From DASZMX01 sp035551475 (GTDB lineage Bacteria > Verrucomicrobiota > Verrucomicrobiia > Limisphaerales > Palsa-1400), in the NCBI GenBank assembly GCA_035551475.1, contig DASZMX010000138.1, positions 1 through 18,668 of the forward strand: DNA of 18,668 bases, read 5' to 3'. Under the pieces are notes generated by a model, which was not told where the DNA came from, did no database searches, and was given only the letters and a program-made list of their open reading frames with translations. This document shows positions 1-8,025 of the stretch, piece by piece (position 1 is the first letter of the stretch; the number at the start of each line of letters is the position of its first letter). The position numbers were made by a program, and so were the translations under genes.

Positions 1-37
1 CGGAAGATTTTTAACAGGAGGCAACGGAGGAAACAGA

Positions 38-277
38 GTGAAAACGGCTGAAAAGACGGCGGCGATTCGGGCTTCGTGGAGGGGGTTTGTTCCGGCTGCG
101 ACGGGGGTGAAGGTTTTGACGGAGGGGGAAATTTTTGCGGTGGCGGCTCATTTGCGGCCGGGTTTTGTGGAGGCGGTGGTGGGGGTGGGCACGCGGGTGG
201 GCGCGGAGATTACGGTGGAGGCGGGGGTTTGGGAGCGGTTGCGGCGGCAGTTTGCGGCGGGTTGTTGCGGGCATTAA
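38..277 (+). CDS. Doubtful small hypothetical protein (79 aa)
   Basis: The GTG at 38 follows a good GGAGG (26-30) at about 7 nt spacing, and the frame runs 79 codons to TAA, which overlaps the stop of the convergent SGNH gene at a TTAA. The product has no recognisable motif; the middle part (about residues 25-70) is rich in Val, Gly, Ala and Glu and not strongly low-complexity. Codon third positions are mostly G or C, but this whole stretch is G-rich on the plus strand, so that is weak support. The leader (AGGAGGCAACGGAGGAAACAGAG) resembles a spacer sequence I recall as widespread between genes in Verrucomicrobia and related metagenome bins, so the apparent ribosome site may be a coincidence. 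It may not be a gene. Confidence 0.3.
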   Translation: MKTAEKTAAIRASWRGFVPAATGVKVLTEGEIFAVAAHLRPGFVEAVVGVGTRVGAEITVEAGVWERLRRQFAAGCCGH

Positions 278-1794
278 GGCGCGCGTTGCAAGCGGAAGAA
301 TGCCGGGCCCGGGCCGGCGGTGAGGGAGATGGAGATTTGGGCGGCGTTGGTTTGGGGGTTGGCAGCGACGGGTTGCCAAGTTCCCGGTTGCAGGGTGGGG
401 GTCGAATACAGGGCAAAGGTGGCGCCGGTGTTGGTGGGCCATGTCAAGATGATTTGGCCGGTGGTGAAAGCGGCGGTGAGGGTCGGGGGCGGGAGAATGA
501 AGGCGCCGCCGAGCAGTTCGAGGTCGAAGCCCTGGGCGGCGTTGGTGGCGGAGGAGGCGTGCAGTTCCACGGCGAGAATGTTGGTTCCCACGAGCAAGTT
601 TGTGCCGAGGATATTGGTTTGGTAATAAATATCGGCCGGTTCGGCGGTGATATTGGTCGTGGCGAAATCCCCGTAAGCCACCGGGCCGCTGGGCAGGTTC
701 GTGCGATAGATTTCCCGGCCGTTTAGATAGACGATGGCGCCGCCGGTTTGCGCGAGGCGAAAATTGAGGTTGGTGAAGACCTGGTTCCACGGCACGACGA
801 AGGGTTTGCGAAAATAGGTCGTGGTGTTGGAATTGATGACGGTGGCGTCGATGGCTTCGCCGTACCCGAGCCGGCCGTAACCTGCTTTCCAGGCGCTGTC
901 GTCGTAGCCGGGTTGCGTCCACGCCGCGCCGAGGTCGGCGCCGGTGTCGGAGTAAAACCAGAGATCGCCGGACTGGATGAGCGAGGCCGTGATGGGATTG
1001 GTTCCGGTGAGAATGGTTTGAATGCGCGTTTGAAACTCGCGGGCCATGGCTTGCAAGCCGAGCGTGTTCGGGTGCAAATGATCGCTCATGATCATGGTGG
1101 AGTAATCGACGGCGGAAAACATGTCGGCGAGAAACACGTTTTGGCCGGCGGCGCGGCGTTGGCGAACCATCGTTTGCAAGGCGGCGCCGTAAATGGGGAC
1201 GTTGGTGGCGTATGTGCCGTAAAATCCCGTGCTGGTGGTGGCGTTGCGCAACGTGCTGGGCTTGCTGAGAATGACATTGACGTTGGGCGCCTTGGTGAAA
1301 ATGAGGTCAAGCAAGGCCGGCATGTCGGTCTCGGAAACCTGGTAAGGATCGCGCCCGCGGCCGAGGTCGTTGGCGCCGATGACGATCAACATAATGTCGG
1401 GAATGGCGTTGGTGAGGGCGTCAGGGACGATGCGTTCAAGGTAGGCGTTGGTGGTGGTATAATTATGCACGGCGAACACGCCGGGGAAGGCGATCACCGT
1501 CCCGCAATAGCCTTCGTGATTGGGTTTGCCGAACGGCGGCCCAAATAGATTTTTTGGGGTCTTTTGCCGGCCGACAAACGTGAAGGGAATGGAGTTGGAT
1601 TCGAGCAATTGCTCCAGATAAAGCCGCCAAGCGCCCGAGACTTCGCAATCGTCGGTGATGGAGTCGCCGACGGCCATGATTTGGATTGGTTTGGCGGCGG
1701 AAAAATTGGTCAGCGCCACTTCCGCCCGGAGAGCGAAGGAGAGGAGGGCCAGACAAGCGGCGGCGGCAAAGCGAATTTTCATGAGAATCCCCAT
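274..1794 (-). CDS. Secreted SGNH/GDSL-type hydrolase with C-terminal beta modules
   Basis: Predicted exported esterase or lipase of the SGNH superfamily, 506 aa. The catalytic signatures are visible in order: GDSIT with nucleophile S45 (block I), GAND with N142 (block III), and DHLHP with D238/H241 (block V). The N-terminus is a typical signal peptide (hydrophobic residues about 9-22, cleavage likely after LRA-24). Residues about 265-420 resemble a galactose-binding-like module common in planctomycete and verrucomicrobial secreted proteins (WFYSDTGADLG, AWKAGYGRLGYG, YLNGREIYRTN). The last 75 residues form a small module with TWP, STPTLQPGTW and a final FFRL. The ATG at 1782 (residue 5) is an equally good start, with GGGGA 5 nt upstream. 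The gene is divergent from the act operon and alone in its unit. Substrate is unknown; sialate, acetyl-xylan or other carbohydrate esters are possible. Confidence 0.85.
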   Translation of the reverse strand: MGILMKIRFAAAACLALLSFALRAEVALTNFSAAKPIQIMAVGDSITDDCEVSGAWRLYLEQLLESNSIPFTFVGRQKTPKNLFGPPFGKPNHEGYCGTVIAFPGVFAVHNYTTTNAYLERIVPDALTNAIPDIMLIVIGANDLGRGRDPYQVSETDMPALLDLIFTKAPNVNVILSKPSTLRNATTSTGFYGTYATNVPIYGAALQTMVRQRRAAGQNVFLADMFSAVDYSTMIMSDHLHPNTLGLQAMAREFQTRIQTILTGTNPITASLIQSGDLWFYSDTGADLGAAWTQPGYDDSAWKAGYGRLGYGEAIDATVINSNTTTYFRKPFVVPWNQVFTNLNFRLAQTGGAIVYLNGREIYRTNLPSGPVAYGDFATTNITAEPADIYYQTNILGTNLLVGTNILAVELHASSATNAAQGFDLELLGGAFILPPPTLTAAFTTGQIILTWPTNTGATFALYSTPTLQPGTWQPVAANPQTNAAQISISLTAGPGPAFFRLQRAP

Positions 1795-1874
1795 TTTTAG
1801 CCTTGAAATGGCCCAAAAGCAATCTCGCGGTCGGCTTATAAAAACTAATGCAAACGATTAAGAATCCAGAATTC

Positions 1875-1888
1875 GTGAAAAATTTCAC
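1875..1888. promoter_or_regulatory. Candidate operator: inverted repeat GTGAAA-N2-TTTCAC
   Basis: Perfect 6-bp arms separated by AA. It lies about 35 bp upstream of the putative SGNH -10 (minus strand) and about 130 bp upstream of the candidate act promoter, so it could bind a dimeric regulator of either gene. There is no direct evidence of function, and AT-rich palindromes of this size also occur by chance. Confidence 0.25.
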
Positions 1889-1949
1889 AAAGTCGCTTGC
1901 CAGATGGCTGGGAAGTCCTTAAACAACTGTGGTTGTGCCGAAAAAGGCA

Positions 1950-1990
1950 GTCTTATTGTCGTAAGACGCCTGATCCGCCATTAAGGGCGG
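1950..1990 (+). promoter_or_regulatory. Two tandem stem-loops upstream of the act operon
   Basis: Stem 1 is GTCTTA (1950-1955) with TAAGAC (1962-1967) and a 6-nt loop. Stem 2 is CCGCC (1975-1979) with GGCGG (1986-1990) and a 6-nt loop. They lie just upstream of the candidate act promoter. They could be operator dyads or, if transcription starts further upstream, leader structures. Neither is followed by a T tract, so terminator function is unlikely. Confidence 0.3.
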
Positions 1991-2018
1991 CTAATGTTTC
2001 CTGAGATTGGGAAAACTA

Positions 2019-2047
2019 TTGACGGAAGCGGTTCGGAACAGAAGAAT
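2019..2047 (+). promoter_or_regulatory. Candidate sigma-70 promoter of the act operon
   Basis: TTGACG (2019-2024) and AAGAAT (2042-2047) are separated by 17 bp, matching the consensus at 5/6 and 4/6 positions. This would give a leader of about 40 nt before the actA ATG at 2095. The actA ribosome site is weak: the closest purine-rich run is GTAGGG, roughly 15 nt upstream. No other promoter-like sequence within the operon was noted, which fits one long transcript. Confidence 0.4.
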
Positions 2048-2094
2048 CGCCGGACTCAGGTCAGGAAAGCGCAGTGTAGGGCAGCGAATTTTAA

Positions 2095-2766
2095 ATGTCG
2101 GACATTTTTCCAAAGTGGACTAATCAGCTTCCGCGCAATATCATTATTAGCGCGGTTCTGCTGGGCGCCGGGCTGGTCGCTGGTTCCACCTATTATTTCA
2201 CGCCGAAGTACGCGCGCGTCGGCTATCAGCCGCAGCAACCGGTGGCTTTTCCCCACAGCGTGCATGTGACGCAGCTCGGGATGGATTGCCGCTATTGCCA
2301 CAATGGCGTCGAGAAATCCTGGTATTCCAACATCCCGGCGACGTCGGTCTGCATGAATTGCCACAGCCAGGTGCTGAAGGACGATCCGCGGCTGGCGCCG
2401 GTGCGCGAAAGCGCCGCTTCCGGCAAGCCAATTCCCTGGATCCAAATTCATAAGCTGCCGGATTACGTTTATTTCAACCATTCCGTCCATGTGAACCGCG
2501 GGGTGAGCTGCGTGGAATGCCACGGGCGCATTGACCAGATGGACGAGGTTTATCACGCCAAGCCGTTCAGCATGTCGTTCTGCCTGGATTGCCATCGGGC
2601 GCCGGCCTCGCACTTGCGTCCGCTGGATAAAATCACCGACCTCGGCTGGGAGCCCACGGCCTCGACGCCGCGGGAAGTGGAGATCAAGAAACTGGCCGAC
2701 GGCAAAGAAATTATGGAGCATTGGAAAGTTCAGTCCCTGCAAAATTGCTCCACTTGTCACCGATGA
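2095..2766 (+). CDS. actA: Alternative complex III subunit ActA, pentaheme cytochrome c
   Basis: Membrane-anchored multiheme cytochrome c of ACIII, which oxidises menaquinol or ubiquinol and passes electrons to periplasmic acceptors. In 223 aa there are five CXXCH sites: CRYCH (65-69), CMNCH (86-90), CVECH (139-143), CLDCH (163-167) and CSTCH (218-222). Extra histidines such as H54, H57, H129 and H132 are likely sixth ligands. One hydrophobic segment (about 16-34) anchors the protein with the hemes outside. The five-heme count and size match known ActA. It opens the operon, and its TGA overlaps the actB ATG (ATGA), which indicates translational coupling. Confidence 0.95.
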   Translation: MSDIFPKWTNQLPRNIIISAVLLGAGLVAGSTYYFTPKYARVGYQPQQPVAFPHSVHVTQLGMDCRYCHNGVEKSWYSNIPATSVCMNCHSQVLKDDPRLAPVRESAASGKPIPWIQIHKLPDYVYFNHSVHVNRGVSCVECHGRIDQMDEVYHAKPFSMSFCLDCHRAPASHLRPLDKITDLGWEPTASTPREVEIKKLADGKEIMEHWKVQSLQNCSTCHR

Positions 2767-5700
2767 AGACGATTCCACCGCGAGACCCAGCAGCCAACGT
2801 GGGCCCGAAGTATTGGCGCAGTTTGGATCAACTGGCCGATACCCCGGAATTTCGTGATTGGGTCGGGCGCGAGTTTCCGCAGGGCTCGAGCGAGATGATC
2901 GACCCGGTCAATCGGCGTCATTTCGTCAAGATCATGTCCGCCTCTTTCCTGCTGGCGGGGCTGGGCGCGACAGGCTGCCGCCGTCCGGTGGAGAATATTT
3001 ATCCGTTCGCGAAGATGCCGGAGAATTACGTGCATGGCGCGCCGCAATATTTTGCGACCTCCATGCCCTCCCGCTACGGCTCCGTGCCGTTGGTGGTCAA
3101 ATCCAGCGACGGACGCCCGACCAAGGTGGAAGGCAATCCCGACCTGCCCGGGAGCAATGGCGGCGTGGACGCTTTTGCGCTGGCTTCGGTGCTGAGCCTT
3201 TACGATCCCGACCGCGCGATGCGCTGCGCGCTCAACGGCGCGCTGCAAAACCGCAATGCGGCGCTGGACGGCCTGGCGGCGCTGGGCAAAACCCTCGGAG
3301 ATGGAACGGGCCTGGCGATTTTGATGGGCCAGAGCAGTTCGCCTTCACGCGCGCGCCTGCAAAAAGAGCTTTCCGAAAAATTTCCCAAAGCGGGCTGGTT
3401 CATTCATGAGCCAGTCGATCTTTCCCTCGGGGCGCAGGCGGCCTCGGAAGCATTGGGCCGCGCGGTGACGCCGAGTTACCAGCTCGACAAGGCCAAGATC
3501 ATTGTTTCGATCGACTGCGATTTCATTGGCACAGAAGAAAACGCGCACGGCAACATTCAGCGTTTCGCCAAGGGCCGTCATCTCGACGGCAAAGAGAGCG
3601 AGATGAGCCGGCTTTACATTGTGGAAAGCCTTTTGACGCTGACCGGCATCAATGCCGATCATCGTTTGCGGGTGCCGCCGAGCGCGATTCTGCCGGTTTT
3701 GGCGCGGCTTTCCAATTTGATCAATGACGGCAACCTGCCGGGCGCCTCCACGGAGCACGATGCGTGGCTGGTGGCCTGCGCGAAGGACCTGAAAGCCAAC
3801 CGCGGCGCGAGTCTCGTGCTGGGCGGACATCGTTTGCCCGTGGAAGCGCAAAAAGTCGTTCTTGCCATCAATCATGCGATTGGAGCCATCGGTGAAACGG
3901 TGGAATTTTATCCGGCCGCGGCGGCCACCGGCGGGACCATTTCCCAGCTGGCCCAAGCCCTCGATCAGGGCGCGGTGCAGACGCTGGTGATCCTCGGCGG
4001 CAATCCCGCTTACGACGCTCCGGCTGATTTGCATTGGAACAAGGCGCAGGCCAAGGCCAAGACCGTGGTGCGGTTGGGCTATCACGAAGACGAGACGGCG
4101 TGGGACGCGAGCACGCATCCGGCCACGCAATGGGACCTGCCGCAAGCGCATTTTCTGGAATCGTGGGGCGATGGCCGCACGGCTGAAGGTGTGCTTGTTC
4201 CCGTGCAACCGTTGATTGATCCGCTGTTCGGCGGCCTGACGGAATTGGAAGTTTTGGCGATTCTGGGCGGCTTGCCGAAGACGAAGTCCTACGACATCGT
4301 GCGTGAAACTTTTGGCGGCAGCGAAGATGCCTGGCGCAAATTTTTGCATGACGGTTTTCAGGCTGACAGCGAAGTGAAGCCCGTGCAAGCGGCTTGGAAC
4401 GGCAGTTCCTCCGCGCAATTGCCTGCGACGTCCGCTTCCGCGCCGACGGCGCAAAAGCTGGATGTCGTGTTTTATCGCGACATGAAGCTGGATGACGGCC
4501 GGCACAACAACAACGGCTGGCTCCAGGAATTGCCTGATCCGGTGACGAAGCTGACGTGGGACAACGCGGTGATTCTCAGTCCGGCCACGGCCAAGGCCTT
4601 GGGCGTGTTCACGGTCAAGCTGGACCAGAACCAGAAATTTTTCGATTACATTGTCGAGATCAAGCTCGGCGGCGCGACGATCAAAGGCCCGGTTTGGGTG
4701 CAGCCCGGCATGGCGGACAACACCATTGGGCTGGCGCTGGGTTATGGCCGCAGCAAAACTGGACGCGTGGGGCAGGGAACGGGGTTCAACGCGTATGCGT
4801 TGCGCACGAGCGCGGCGCTGCATTACGCCTCGGGCGCGGGAATTGTCAATACTCACGATCGCAGCTACGAACTCGCCACGACCCAGAGCCATTGGAGCAT
4901 GGAAGGCCGTCCGGCGGTGCGCGAAGCCAACCTGGAGCAATATCGCGAGCATCCCGATTTCGCGCGCGCGATGGACCTGGAGAGCCCGAAGATCGATGGG
5001 GCGGTGCAGCCAGCCTATCCCAATCCACTTGACAAGGCCAAGCTGCACGGCATGCACCAATGGGGCATGTCGATTGATTTGAACCGGTGCGTGGGCTGCT
5101 CCGCGTGCGTCGTGGCGTGCCAAAGCGAGAACAACATCCCGATCGTCGGCAAGGAGATGGTGGGCAAGAGCCGCGAGATGCATTGGATTCGTATCGACAG
5201 ATATTTTAGCGCGCCCCCGGCCAAATACGGTGATCAATTGCCGGATTTGAGCGATCCGCAAGTGGTCGTGCAGCCGATGCTTTGCCAGCATTGCGAAGCC
5301 GCCCCCTGCGAGAATGTGTGCCCCGTCAACGCCACGTCGCACGACGACGAGGGGTTGAACGTGATGACTTACAATCGATGTGTTGGCACCCGTTATTGCT
5401 CCAACAACTGCCCGTATAAGGTGCGGCGCTTCAACTTTTTCGATTACAACCGGCGCCCGCTCAATCATCTTTACAAGAGCCCGCTCGTCACCACCACGGA
5501 CGGCGAATGGGAGTTGCTGCGCTGGCTGAAGAACCCGGATCGCGGGAATTTGCCGGACGACCAATGGCAGCTTTCGCGGTTGGTGAAGAACCCGGATGTG
5601 ACCGTCCGCATGCGCGGCGTGATGGAGAAATGCAGTTTCTGCCTCCAGCGCATCGAGCAGGCCAAAATTGGCGCCAAGGTGCGGGCTCGCGACAGCGGAG

Positions 5701-6014
5701 ACATTCGCCTGACCGAGAAAGCCGGCACGGTGCCGAAGACAGCCTGCCAGCAGGCGTGCCCGGCGGAAGCGATTGTTTTTGGCGACACCTCCGACCCGGA
5801 GAGCCGGGTGAGCCAGTTGAAGAGGCAGGAGCGCGATTACACGGTGTTGTCGTTCTTATTGACGAAGCCGCGCCTGACGTATCTGGCCCGCGTGCGCAAT
5901 CCGAATCGAGAGATGCCAGATTACAAAGCACATTCGGTTCCTTACACGACCGAGGAATTTAACAACAGCATGGGCGAGGTTGAAGCAGTGGAAGCTCCGA
6001 AAGGAGGGTCCTAA
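2763..6014 (+). CDS. actB: Alternative complex III subunit ActB (fused molybdopterin-oxidoreductase-like and iron-sulfur domains)
   Basis: Large periplasmic iron-sulfur subunit of ACIII, 1083 aa from the ATG at 2763; the frame is open further upstream, but that start overlaps actA and lacks support. A Tat-like motif NRRHFVK (50-56) precedes a hydrophobic run ending in a Cys (C72), giving Tat export and perhaps lipid anchoring, though the lipobox is imperfect. Residues about 75-750 are the B1 domain, related to molybdopterin oxidoreductases but in this family without the cofactor. The B2 domain has four Cys groups: C776/779/782/786, C841/844/849/853, C873/879/883 and C957/960/995/999. In the third, one Cys is replaced (CVGTRYC), consistent with the single [3Fe-4S] and three [4Fe-4S] clusters known for ActB. 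It passes electrons from the quinol site toward ActA/ActE. Confidence 0.95.
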   Translation: MKTIPPRDPAANVGPKYWRSLDQLADTPEFRDWVGREFPQGSSEMIDPVNRRHFVKIMSASFLLAGLGATGCRRPVENIYPFAKMPENYVHGAPQYFATSMPSRYGSVPLVVKSSDGRPTKVEGNPDLPGSNGGVDAFALASVLSLYDPDRAMRCALNGALQNRNAALDGLAALGKTLGDGTGLAILMGQSSSPSRARLQKELSEKFPKAGWFIHEPVDLSLGAQAASEALGRAVTPSYQLDKAKIIVSIDCDFIGTEENAHGNIQRFAKGRHLDGKESEMSRLYIVESLLTLTGINADHRLRVPPSAILPVLARLSNLINDGNLPGASTEHDAWLVACAKDLKANRGASLVLGGHRLPVEAQKVVLAINHAIGAIGETVEFYPAAAATGGTISQLAQALDQGAVQTLVILGGNPAYDAPADLHWNKAQAKAKTVVRLGYHEDETAWDASTHPATQWDLPQAHFLESWGDGRTAEGVLVPVQPLIDPLFGGLTELEVLAILGGLPKTKSYDIVRETFGGSEDAWRKFLHDGFQADSEVKPVQAAWNGSSSAQLPATSASAPTAQKLDVVFYRDMKLDDGRHNNNGWLQELPDPVTKLTWDNAVILSPATAKALGVFTVKLDQNQKFFDYIVEIKLGGATIKGPVWVQPGMADNTIGLALGYGRSKTGRVGQGTGFNAYALRTSAALHYASGAGIVNTHDRSYELATTQSHWSMEGRPAVREANLEQYREHPDFARAMDLESPKIDGAVQPAYPNPLDKAKLHGMHQWGMSIDLNRCVGCSACVVACQSENNIPIVGKEMVGKSREMHWIRIDRYFSAPPAKYGDQLPDLSDPQVVVQPMLCQHCEAAPCENVCPVNATSHDDEGLNVMTYNRCVGTRYCSNNCPYKVRRFNFFDYNRRPLNHLYKSPLVTTTDGEWELLRWLKNPDRGNLPDDQWQLSRLVKNPDVTVRMRGVMEKCSFCLQRIEQAKIGAKVRARDSGDIRLTEKAGTVPKTACQQACPAEAIVFGDTSDPESRVSQLKRQERDYTVLSFLLTKPRLTYLARVRNPNREMPDYKAHSVPYTTEEFNNSMGEVEAVEAPKGGS

Positions 6015-7492
6015 TGGCCGACGGAGGCAAAGCGGCGATGGATTATCCGGTGAAGGTCACGGCGCCGCCGGTGGAACTGGAGCGCGAGGCGCTGGTCACG
6101 CCCACGCGGAGCATTGGCTGGATTTCCGACGCGGTGGCGGGCGTGATTGAAGGGCCGACGCCGCGCTGGTGGTGGATTTGTTTTGCGATCAGCAACACGA
6201 TGCTGATGGTCTGCTTCAGCATGATTTTGTACTTGATGTCCACCGGCGTGGGCGTCTGGGGCTTGAATCATCCGGTGATGTGGGGCTGGGCGATCATCAA
6301 TTTTGTGTGGTGGATCGGCATCGGCCACGCGGGCACGCTGATTTCAGCAATTCTGTTTTTGCTGCGGCAACGGTGGCGGACGTCCATTAACCGCGCCTCC
6401 GAGGCCATGACCATTTTTGCCGTCATGTGCGCCGGCATTTTTCCACTCATTCACATTGGGCGCATCTGGTACGGCTGGTGGCTGTTCCCGATTCCGAACT
6501 CGAACAACATCTGGCCGCAATTCCGTTCGCCGCTGATGTGGGACGTGTTCGCGGTCTCGACCTACTTTACGGTGTCGGTGCTGTTTTGGTACATGGGCCT
6601 GATCCCTGACCTGGCGGTGATGCGCGACCGCGCCAAGACGAAGATTCGCAAATTCAGCTATGGCTTGTTCTCGCTGGGCTGGACGGGCTCCAACCGGCAT
6701 TGGAGCAATTACGAAAAGGCTTATTTGATCCTGGCCGGCTTGTCCACGCCGCTGGTGTTGTCGGTGCACTCGATCGTGTCGCTCGACTTCTCGGTCTCTC
6801 AATTGCCTGGCTGGCATACGACGATTTTCCCGCCGTATTTCGTGGCGGGCGCGGTGTTCTCGGGCTTCGGCATGGTGTTGACCTTGCTGGTGCCGTTGCG
6901 CCGTTTGCTGCATTTGGAGGACATCATCCGGGTGCGCCACGTGGAGCTGATGTGCAAAGTCACGCTCGCGACTGGTTCGATTGTGGCTTACGCCTACGCG
7001 ATGGAGTTCTTCATTGCGTGGTATAGCGGCAATCCGTACGAGAGATTTCTCTTCCTGTCCAACCGCGCGGCCGATCCGTATATCCTGGGGCCGATGTTCC
7101 ATTTGAAGCCGGCGCCTTATTGGTGGGCTTATTGGACGATGATCAGCTGCAACTGCATTATTCCGCAGCTATTCTGGTTCAAGAAAATCCGCACCAGCAT
7201 GTTCACGGTGTTTGTCCTGTCGATCTTCGTGAATATCGGCATGTGGTTCGAACGATTTGTGATCGTGGTGTCCTCGTTGCATCGGGAATTCATTCCGTCC
7301 AACTGGGGATATTATGCTCCGAGCAAAATTGACGTGCTGCAATTTTTGGGGACGTTTGGGTTGTTCTTCACTTTCTTCCTGCTATTCCTGCGCTTCATCC
7401 CGTTGATTGCGATTGCGGAAGTCAAGGGCGTCACGCCCCAGGCTGATCCGCATCATCCGGCGGGCGGAGCGAAGATGGGAGGAGGTCACTGA
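6014..7492 (+). CDS. actC: Alternative complex III subunit ActC, NrfD/PsrC-like quinol-binding membrane protein
   Basis: Polytopic membrane subunit, 492 aa, with about ten hydrophobic helices beginning near residue 50 (WWWICFAISN). It belongs to the NrfD/PsrC family that forms the quinol site next to the iron-sulfur subunit. Family-like features include IGHAGTLISAIL (about 97-108) and IHIGRIWYGWW (about 142-152). The C-terminus is short, cytoplasmic and His-rich. The start follows a strong AGGAGG and overlaps the actB stop by one base (TAATG); the stop overlaps actD (TGATG). In the complex it pairs with the homologous ActF on the other side of the membrane domain and may take part in proton translocation. 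Confidence 0.95.
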   Translation: MADGGKAAMDYPVKVTAPPVELEREALVTPTRSIGWISDAVAGVIEGPTPRWWWICFAISNTMLMVCFSMILYLMSTGVGVWGLNHPVMWGWAIINFVWWIGIGHAGTLISAILFLLRQRWRTSINRASEAMTIFAVMCAGIFPLIHIGRIWYGWWLFPIPNSNNIWPQFRSPLMWDVFAVSTYFTVSVLFWYMGLIPDLAVMRDRAKTKIRKFSYGLFSLGWTGSNRHWSNYEKAYLILAGLSTPLVLSVHSIVSLDFSVSQLPGWHTTIFPPYFVAGAVFSGFGMVLTLLVPLRRLLHLEDIIRVRHVELMCKVTLATGSIVAYAYAMEFFIAWYSGNPYERFLFLSNRAADPYILGPMFHLKPAPYWWAYWTMISCNCIIPQLFWFKKIRTSMFTVFVLSIFVNIGMWFERFVIVVSSLHREFIPSNWGYYAPSKIDVLQFLGTFGLFFTFFLLFLRFIPLIAIAEVKGVTPQADPHHPAGGAKMGGGH

Positions 7493-8025
7493 TGCCCCAG
7501 TCTTACGCCATCATGGCCGAGTTTGAAAACCCGGCTGACATCCTGCACGCGGCGGAGAAAGTCCGCGATTCCGGCTTCCGCAATTGGGACGTTTTCACGC
7601 CGTACCCGATCCATGGCATGGACCGCGCCATGGGCATCAAGAATTCGAAGGTGGGGTGGTTTTCGTTTATTGGCGGCTGCACGGGTTACACCACGGGCAT
7701 GTTGATCATCTGGTACATGAACGCGGTGGATTATCCGATTGTCATTGGCGGCAAGCCAATGTTCAGCCCGTTCTCGGCCTTTCCGCCGTCGTACGAGTTG
7801 ACGATTTTGTTCGGCGCCTTTGGCTCGCTGCTGGGGATGCTGTTTCTCAACCGCCTGCCGCGCCTGCATCATCCGCTTTTGAAAAACCGCCGCTTCGCCC
7901 TGGCGACGCATGACCGCTATTTCATGGTGATCGAGACCAACGACCCGAAATACGCGCAAGCTGAAACCCAACGGATGCTCGAATCATTAGGCAGCCGGCA
8001 CATCGAATTTGTGGAGGGCGACTGA
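7492..8025 (+). CDS. actD: Alternative complex III subunit ActD (DUF3341)
   Basis: Small membrane subunit of ACIII, 177 aa. It has the DUF3341 layout: an N-terminal soluble part with the 'AEFENPADILHAAEKVRD' type opening and the WDVFTPYPIHGMD motif (about 34-46), then two transmembrane hairpin helices (about 55-80 and 100-122), and a C-terminal soluble tail (HDRYFMVIE...). It is thought to contact ActC and the other membrane subunits and to contribute to the proton path. It is coupled at both ends by TGATG junctions, with GGAGG immediately upstream of its start. Confidence 0.93.
   Translation: MPQSYAIMAEFENPADILHAAEKVRDSGFRNWDVFTPYPIHGMDRAMGIKNSKVGWFSFIGGCTGYTTGMLIIWYMNAVDYPIVIGGKPMFSPFSAFPPSYELTILFGAFGSLLGMLFLNRLPRLHHPLLKNRRFALATHDRYFMVIETNDPKYAQAETQRMLESLGSRHIEFVEGD

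Larger units (their letters stand above)
1795..2094. other. Divergent intergenic region between the SGNH hydrolase and actA
   Basis: This 300-bp stretch has no credible ORF and is AT-richer than the flanking genes. It holds a possible -10 (TATAAG on the minus strand, 1835-1840) for the SGNH gene, an inverted repeat GTGAAA-AA-TTTCAC at 1875-1888, two consecutive small stem-loops at 1950-1967 and 1975-1990, and a promoter candidate for the act operon at 2019-2047. I saw no tRNA or riboswitch that I could name. Confidence 0.6.

Noticed and set aside
748..1548. 266-codon plus-strand frame opposite the SGNH hydrolase
   Set aside because: Shadow of the minus-strand gene; Gly/Val-rich with no motif, whereas the minus frame carries the catalytic blocks and a signal peptide.
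5379..5412. Missing cysteine in the third iron-sulfur motif of ActB as a defect
   Set aside because: CVGTRYCSNNCP is the normal form in this family and fits its known [3Fe-4S] cluster.
3345..5564. 739-codon open frame antisense to actB
   Set aside because: It arises from high-GC codon bias on the opposite strand; the product is rich in Arg/His with no domain, while actB on the plus strand has clear motifs throughout.
6344..7102. 252-codon minus-strand frame opposite actC
   Set aside because: Arg/His/Gln-rich translation typical of the complement of a membrane protein gene; no start signal or homology.
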